Positions 8,401 to 9,088 of a stretch of 9,088 nt of DNA are shown here, in pieces. Each line of letters starts with the position of its first letter. The first letter of the stretch is position 1. This DNA is from Bacteroidota bacterium (lineage in GTDB: Bacteria > Bacteroidota > Bacteroidia > Chitinophagales > Saprospiraceae). A program made the translations under genes and the position numbers. The stretch is from assembly GCA_024280135.1 (NCBI GenBank), contig JAJRQS010000362.1:1-9088 (forward strand), written 5' to 3'. Under the pieces are notes generated by a model. That model searched no databases and was not told the DNA's origin. It saw nothing but the letters and a program-made list of their open reading frames with translations.

Positions 8401-9088
8401 GCCTATAAGTGTATTGTCATAGTTGTCCAGATTGAGACCTGAAAAGCTAAGCATTCCATTCATGTCTGCATTTACGACATTCCAGCTACCCAAGTTTTGG
8501 TTGAAGGCAGTCGCACTCTGAAACATATGTGCTAGGTTAGTCGCATTACTAACATTCCACCCACTTATATTTCTATTAAAGGTTGTTGCATTTTTAAACA
8601 TATAAGATAAGTCAGTCGCATTGCTAAGATCCCAATTGCTAATATCACCATTAAATGAAGTTGCACCTTCGAACATGTTTCGCATTGTATTTACATTGGA
8701 GACATCCCAATTGCCAATATCACCGTTAAATGAAGTTGCACCCCTAAACATATTAGTCGTGAAGGTGACATTCGACATTTTGGGTGCATCTGTTGTACTA
8801 TATTGTAAATTAACAGCATTTTTATAGGCGCCATCCATTCTTGAAAAATCATTATCCCCCCACTGGTTGATATCAATTAATTTAGCTACATCATCCCCTG
8901 ATAGATACCCAGGGAAAACGCCTCTGATTGCAATTTGGTTAATGCCTGGAATTGTATAATCGTGGGATGGGGTGGAGCCATTAATTGAGCTATCAAAGAA
9001 TTCATCATAAACCCCATCATTGTTCCAGTCAATTTCAAAGCAATAATACTCATCTGGATAAAGCTGTAGGGACACGGATGAGTTATTA
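2458..9088 (-). CDS. giant modular surface adhesin, T9SS-secreted (5' end outside the window)
   Basis: At least 2209 residues are visible. The first in-frame GTG (9073-9075) is not the start: the frame stays open to the edge, and the residues before it (NNSS) continue a header domain present in two further copies. Order by nucleotide position: header 9088-8776, repeats 8775-8446, cap to 8260; Fn3-like 8256-7987, 7974-7699 and 7677-7405; header 7386-7036, repeats 7035-6625, cap to 6451; Fn3-like 6441-6166; header 6150-5806, repeats 5805-4867, cap to 4693; CTLD 4674-4303; HYR 4287-4039 and 4032-3793; CTLD 3777-3406; HYR 3390-3145; CTLD 3132-2761; T9SS sorting domain 2721-2476. Each header carries a DWxNDGxxDE acidic loop and RGVFPG. 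The repeats match the DUF285/BspA-type bacterial surface repeat. Each HYR has four Cys; each Fn3-like domain and each cap has a Cys pair, as expected for an exported disulfide-bonded protein. The role is inferred: cell-surface or secreted adhesion, perhaps to glycans. The true N-terminus and signal peptide are not visible. Confidence 0.93.
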   Translation of the reverse strand, partial: NNSSVSLQLYPDEYYCFEIDWNNDGVYDEFFDSSINGSTPSHDYTIPGINQIAIRGVFPGYLSGDDVAKLIDINQWGDNDFSRMDGAYKNAVNLQYSTTDAPKMSNVTFTTNMFRGATSFNGDIGNWDVSNVNTMRNMFEGATSFNGDISNWDLSNATDLSYMFKNATTFNRNISGWNVSNATNLAHMFQSATAFNQNLGSWNVVNADMNGMLSFSGLNLDNYDNTLIGWAASGITDRILGAQTLKYCNGEAARNTLINDNNWIITGDEKECPGQLPVCTQLMFPADGSTGIYTGINFLWGFAEFATGYKLSVSTASGTVILDNEDVGDVTSYATNFLVPNETYIVTILAYNANGDAVNCNSTSFTTLPVPDCANSSFSPEDGATDIPTDINFIWLPVSIADGYKISVGTTPGGSELLDNEDIGNILSYAPDFLAPNTTYYVKITPYNANGDALNCPATSFTTFNGLAEPNCVTVISPADGAIDVDLNPTISWTEEGTDVQYVISVGTSSGSTDFLENLNVGTATSTTLENLVPNTTYYVVVTPYNENGLAFNCPETSFTTGGTPMEPFITTWNTTLPGTSDANSITIGLWGNEIYNFEIDWENDGIYDETITNDTPITHTYPTPGIYSVAIRGVFPGILMGFSGEAQKIIDIVQWGDIEFSIMSNAFSGAKNLLYSATDIPNFTNGISLSSMFSGATSFNGAIGNWDVSNVTDMGWMFSGATSFNGDISNWDVSNVTSIGWMFSGATSFNADISNWDVSNVNKMSATFENTIAFNADIGNWDVSKVTRFWKTFKGATTFNHSLGNWNIANAILMTEMLSYSGLDVDSYDNTLIGWESQSFSNKNIGVHELQFCTAEEERNTLINNLNWTITGDALGCPTQLPECTVLTYPVDGQINVPIETTITWNPANFAIGYKLTVGTTPGGVDILNAFNVGNVLQYDLGTLAANTTYYILLTPYNNDGDAMSCSEESFTTTTLSNAYITTWKTDILDPSSSSITIPTYQSFPYNYDVDWNNDGVFDELGLTGTVTHDFGTPGSYTIGIRGVFPGIHFNDQGDKDKIISVDQWGDIAWANMNRAYKGCSNLTINATDVPDLSNVFSLNQAFMKATSIEGGFENWDVSNITNMELTFNQAEKLNADISGWNVSNVTSMFSMFSNAKVFNADISSWDVSNVTNMRGMFSFADAFNANISNWDVSKVTNMLMMFWVAEAFNADISNWNVSKVTNMSRMFSSAKVFNADISNWDVSSVTNMESMFDHADMFNANISNWDVSSVTTMKAMFRSAFAFNAPLDTWDVSKVTTMEAMFTNAIAFNGDISPWNVSMVTNMKQMFYHADMFNANISNWDVSSVTTMEAMFRLAIAFNTSLDTWDVSMVTNMKQMFYHAASFNQNLGNWDIANVTDMDYFLFHSGLDVPNYDATLIGWANSGYTNKITNNTPLKYCSGEAAHNMLINDLGWTIVGDVLDETACANELACTEIDGFTKLGELAGHGYYLSDASMTWTDAKIAAENAGGYLATMNTQAENDFLKANIGNNLVFIGFHDSQVEGNPEWANGEPVSLDLSYGNSATNDFAVINFWAGTWQMVNQWVNKSFVMEFNCDGSTPSSITMTCPEDITISTTNTTEAVTWLDPITTTTCEINDAITLTQTEGLPSGSDFSVGNYTITYEATDDCSNQSTCSFQVSVVELVSAVTVTCPADISVTTTNETEVVIWLDPTTSTTCTINNTVNLSQTTGLPSGSEFAIGNYTITYEATDDCSNSATCSFQVSVENESATCAEIDGYTKLGEFDGHGYYLSNTSTTWAIAKLAAENAGGYLASMNTQDENDFLKANIGNNLVFIGFHDSQVEGNPEWANGDPVSLDLSYSNSTTNDFAVINFWAGTWQMVNQWVSKPHIMEFNCDGSAPSSITMTCPEDITITTTNATEVVTWLDPITTTTCEINDAITLTQTEGLPSGSDFSVGNYTITYEAYDDCSNTASCSFQVLIEDETATCAEIPGFVKLGEYNTHGYYLSNTGNVWENAKQITESAGGYLASMNTQAENDFLKSLLGNNMVFIGLNDLQSEGTLKWANGEPVTLNLSYDNSYNNDFAVMNFWAGTWQLVNQYVYKNFVMEISCSTPPITPPNPAYIQTDVYPNPASNVLNITLESNTDADFTITILNTLGQQVLSQNEHSPQGKHRVRLDISNLNNGIFYLNISNSQIEKTTRFVKGSNLIHN
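2476..2721 (-). other. T9SS type A C-terminal sorting domain of the adhesin
   Basis: The last ~82 residues show the hallmark order of this sorting domain: DVYPNPASNVLNI, then ITILNTLGQQVL, then LDISNLNNGIFYLNI and TTRFVK. In Bacteroidota this beta-sandwich domain directs proteins through the type IX secretion system, after which it is usually removed and the protein is attached to the surface or released. Most family members end within a residue or two of the final FxK; this one carries a further seven residues (GSNLIHN). Confidence 0.93.
3145..3777 (-). repeat. duplicated CTLD-HYR module, copy 2 (CTLD2 + HYR3)
   Basis: This segment is a direct copy of 4042-4674 at a fixed offset of 897 bases (299 codons). 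Within it, 3201-3309 differs from its partner at 3 of 109 bases, and 3361-3420 at 4 of 60, by hand comparison. It encodes a C-type lectin-like domain with motifs HGYYLS, AGGYLASMN, FIGFHDSQVEGNPEWANG and NDFAVINFWAGTW, followed by an HYR domain (TCPEDI to SCSFQV). The lectin loop motif reads DPV here, but EPV in the other two copies. Confidence 0.88.
4042..4674 (-). repeat. duplicated CTLD-HYR module, copy 1 (CTLD1 + HYR1)
   Basis: Partner of 3145-3777. It encodes a lectin-like domain (HGYYLS, AGGYLATMN, FIGFHDSQVEGNPEWANG, EPV, NDFAVINFWAGTW, MEFNC) and an HYR domain (TCPEDI, CSNQSTCSFQV). The intervening HYR2 (3793-4032) is clearly more diverged from HYR1 and HYR3 than these are from each other. 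That implies the CTLD-HYR pair was copied as a unit, or was homogenised by gene conversion, after HYR2 had diverged. Confidence 0.88.
4943..5135 (-). repeat. 43-base exact direct repeat inside array C (offset 150)
   Basis: Bases 4943-4985 and 5093-5135 are identical over 43 positions, two repeat units apart, and encode the same VSMVTNMKQMFYHA stretch. Other units of the array keep the amino-acid pattern but differ at many silent or variable positions, so this pair looks recently copied or converted. Confidence 0.85.
5041..5324 (-). repeat. 59-base near-identical direct repeat inside array C (offset 225)
   Basis: Bases 5041-5099 and 5266-5324 differ at only two positions and lie exactly three repeat units apart. 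At protein level, a 40-residue block from HADMFNANISNWDVSSVTT to LDTWDVS recurs 75 residues later. This suggests duplication of a three-unit block within the array. Confidence 0.85.
6166..6441 (-). other. Fn3-like domain 4 of the adhesin
   Basis: About 92 residues linking solenoid modules B and C. It shares the pattern of the other three Fn3-like domains: an opening Cys (PECTVLTYPVDG), TITWNPA, YKLTVGTTPGG, NTTYYILLTPYNNDGDA, and a closing Cys before SFTT. The paired Cys at the two ends probably form a disulfide. It likely serves as a rigid spacer. Confidence 0.75.
6625..7035 (-). repeat. 25-residue surface repeat array B (5 copies)
   Basis: Five units with the signature tryptophan at residues 703, 728, 753, 778 and 803 (numbered from the GTG at 9075), again exactly 25 apart. 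Two neighbouring units share IGWMFSGATSFN or MGWMFSGATSFN almost unchanged. The array runs into the cap sequence LDVDSYDNTLIGW with its Cys pair (C850, C874). Confidence 0.92.
7405..8256 (-). other. three tandem Fn3-like domains of the adhesin
   Basis: Three domains of about 90 residues (8256-7987, 7974-7699, 7677-7405). Each has an opening Cys, a P.DG turn, YKxSVGT or similar, NTTYYVxxTPYNxNG, and a closing Cys before TSFTT. The pattern is that of Fn3-like beta-sandwich spacers common in exported Bacteroidota proteins. No catalytic motif is seen. Confidence 0.75.
8446..8775 (-). repeat. 25-residue surface repeat array A (4 copies)
   Basis: Four units with the signature tryptophan at residues 123, 148, 173 and 198 (numbered from the GTG at 9075). 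The first unit reads NMFRGATSFNGDIGNWDVS. The last unit (FNQNLGSWNV) leads into the cap LNLDNYDNTLIGW and then a Cys pair (C244, C268). It is the shortest of the three arrays, and its header is the one cut by the window edge. Confidence 0.92.

Noticed and set aside
2458..9088. Bacteroidota O-glycosylation sites of the D-S/T-(A, I, L, M, V, T) type in the adhesin, which might link it to the neighbouring glycosyltransferase.
   Set aside because: I checked the Asp-Ser and Asp-Thr pairs in the visible protein; they are followed by S, P, Y, W or Q, so no site of this form is seen. Nothing in the sequence ties the sugar operon to the adhesin.
1..9088. tRNA or rRNA genes, insertion sequences, or phage or defence genes.
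   Set aside because: No transposase, integrase, terminal inverted repeats, tRNA-like cloverleaf or defence-type motifs were seen; the repeats present are all explained by protein repeats in the adhesin.

Overview
The window points to a Bacteroidota bacterium, probably a marine or gliding member of Flavobacteriia or Saprospiria, though the class is a guess. The evidence is a type IX secretion (T9SS) C-terminal sorting domain, BspA-type 25-residue surface repeats, HYR and Fn3-like modules, A+T-rich DNA (by eye), no clear Shine-Dalgarno sites, and a TAnnTTTG-type promoter element. Every gene I can support lies on the minus strand, so transcription runs from high to low coordinates.

Right part, 2458-9088: one giant surface or secreted protein, at least 2209 residues, whose 5' end lies beyond the right edge. 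Its visible order from the N-terminal side is: header, 4 x 25-residue repeats and cap; three Fn3-like domains; header, 5 repeats and cap; one Fn3-like domain; header, 12 repeats and cap; C-type lectin-like domain (CTLD), HYR, HYR, CTLD, HYR, CTLD; T9SS sorting domain. It reads as a modular adhesin with a possibly carbohydrate-binding C-terminal third. Near-identical DNA segments within the gene show internal duplication, some of it apparently recent.

Middle, 2242-2457: a 216-base intergenic region. It holds a 10-bp-stem hairpin directly after the adhesin stop (putative terminator), a second small inverted repeat, and a TAGTTTTG element that could be the -7 box of a promoter for the next genes.

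Left part, 1-2241: a tight three-gene minus-strand run. It consists of an extended SDR nucleotide-sugar enzyme, a GT-A/GT2-like glycosyltransferase, and the N-terminal 129 residues of a cytochrome P450 whose start overlaps the glycosyltransferase stop (ATGA). Together they suggest making a nucleotide sugar, transferring a sugar, and oxidising a small molecule or lipid. The product cannot be read from this window. The hairpin and promoter-like element suggest that this operon is transcribed separately from the adhesin.
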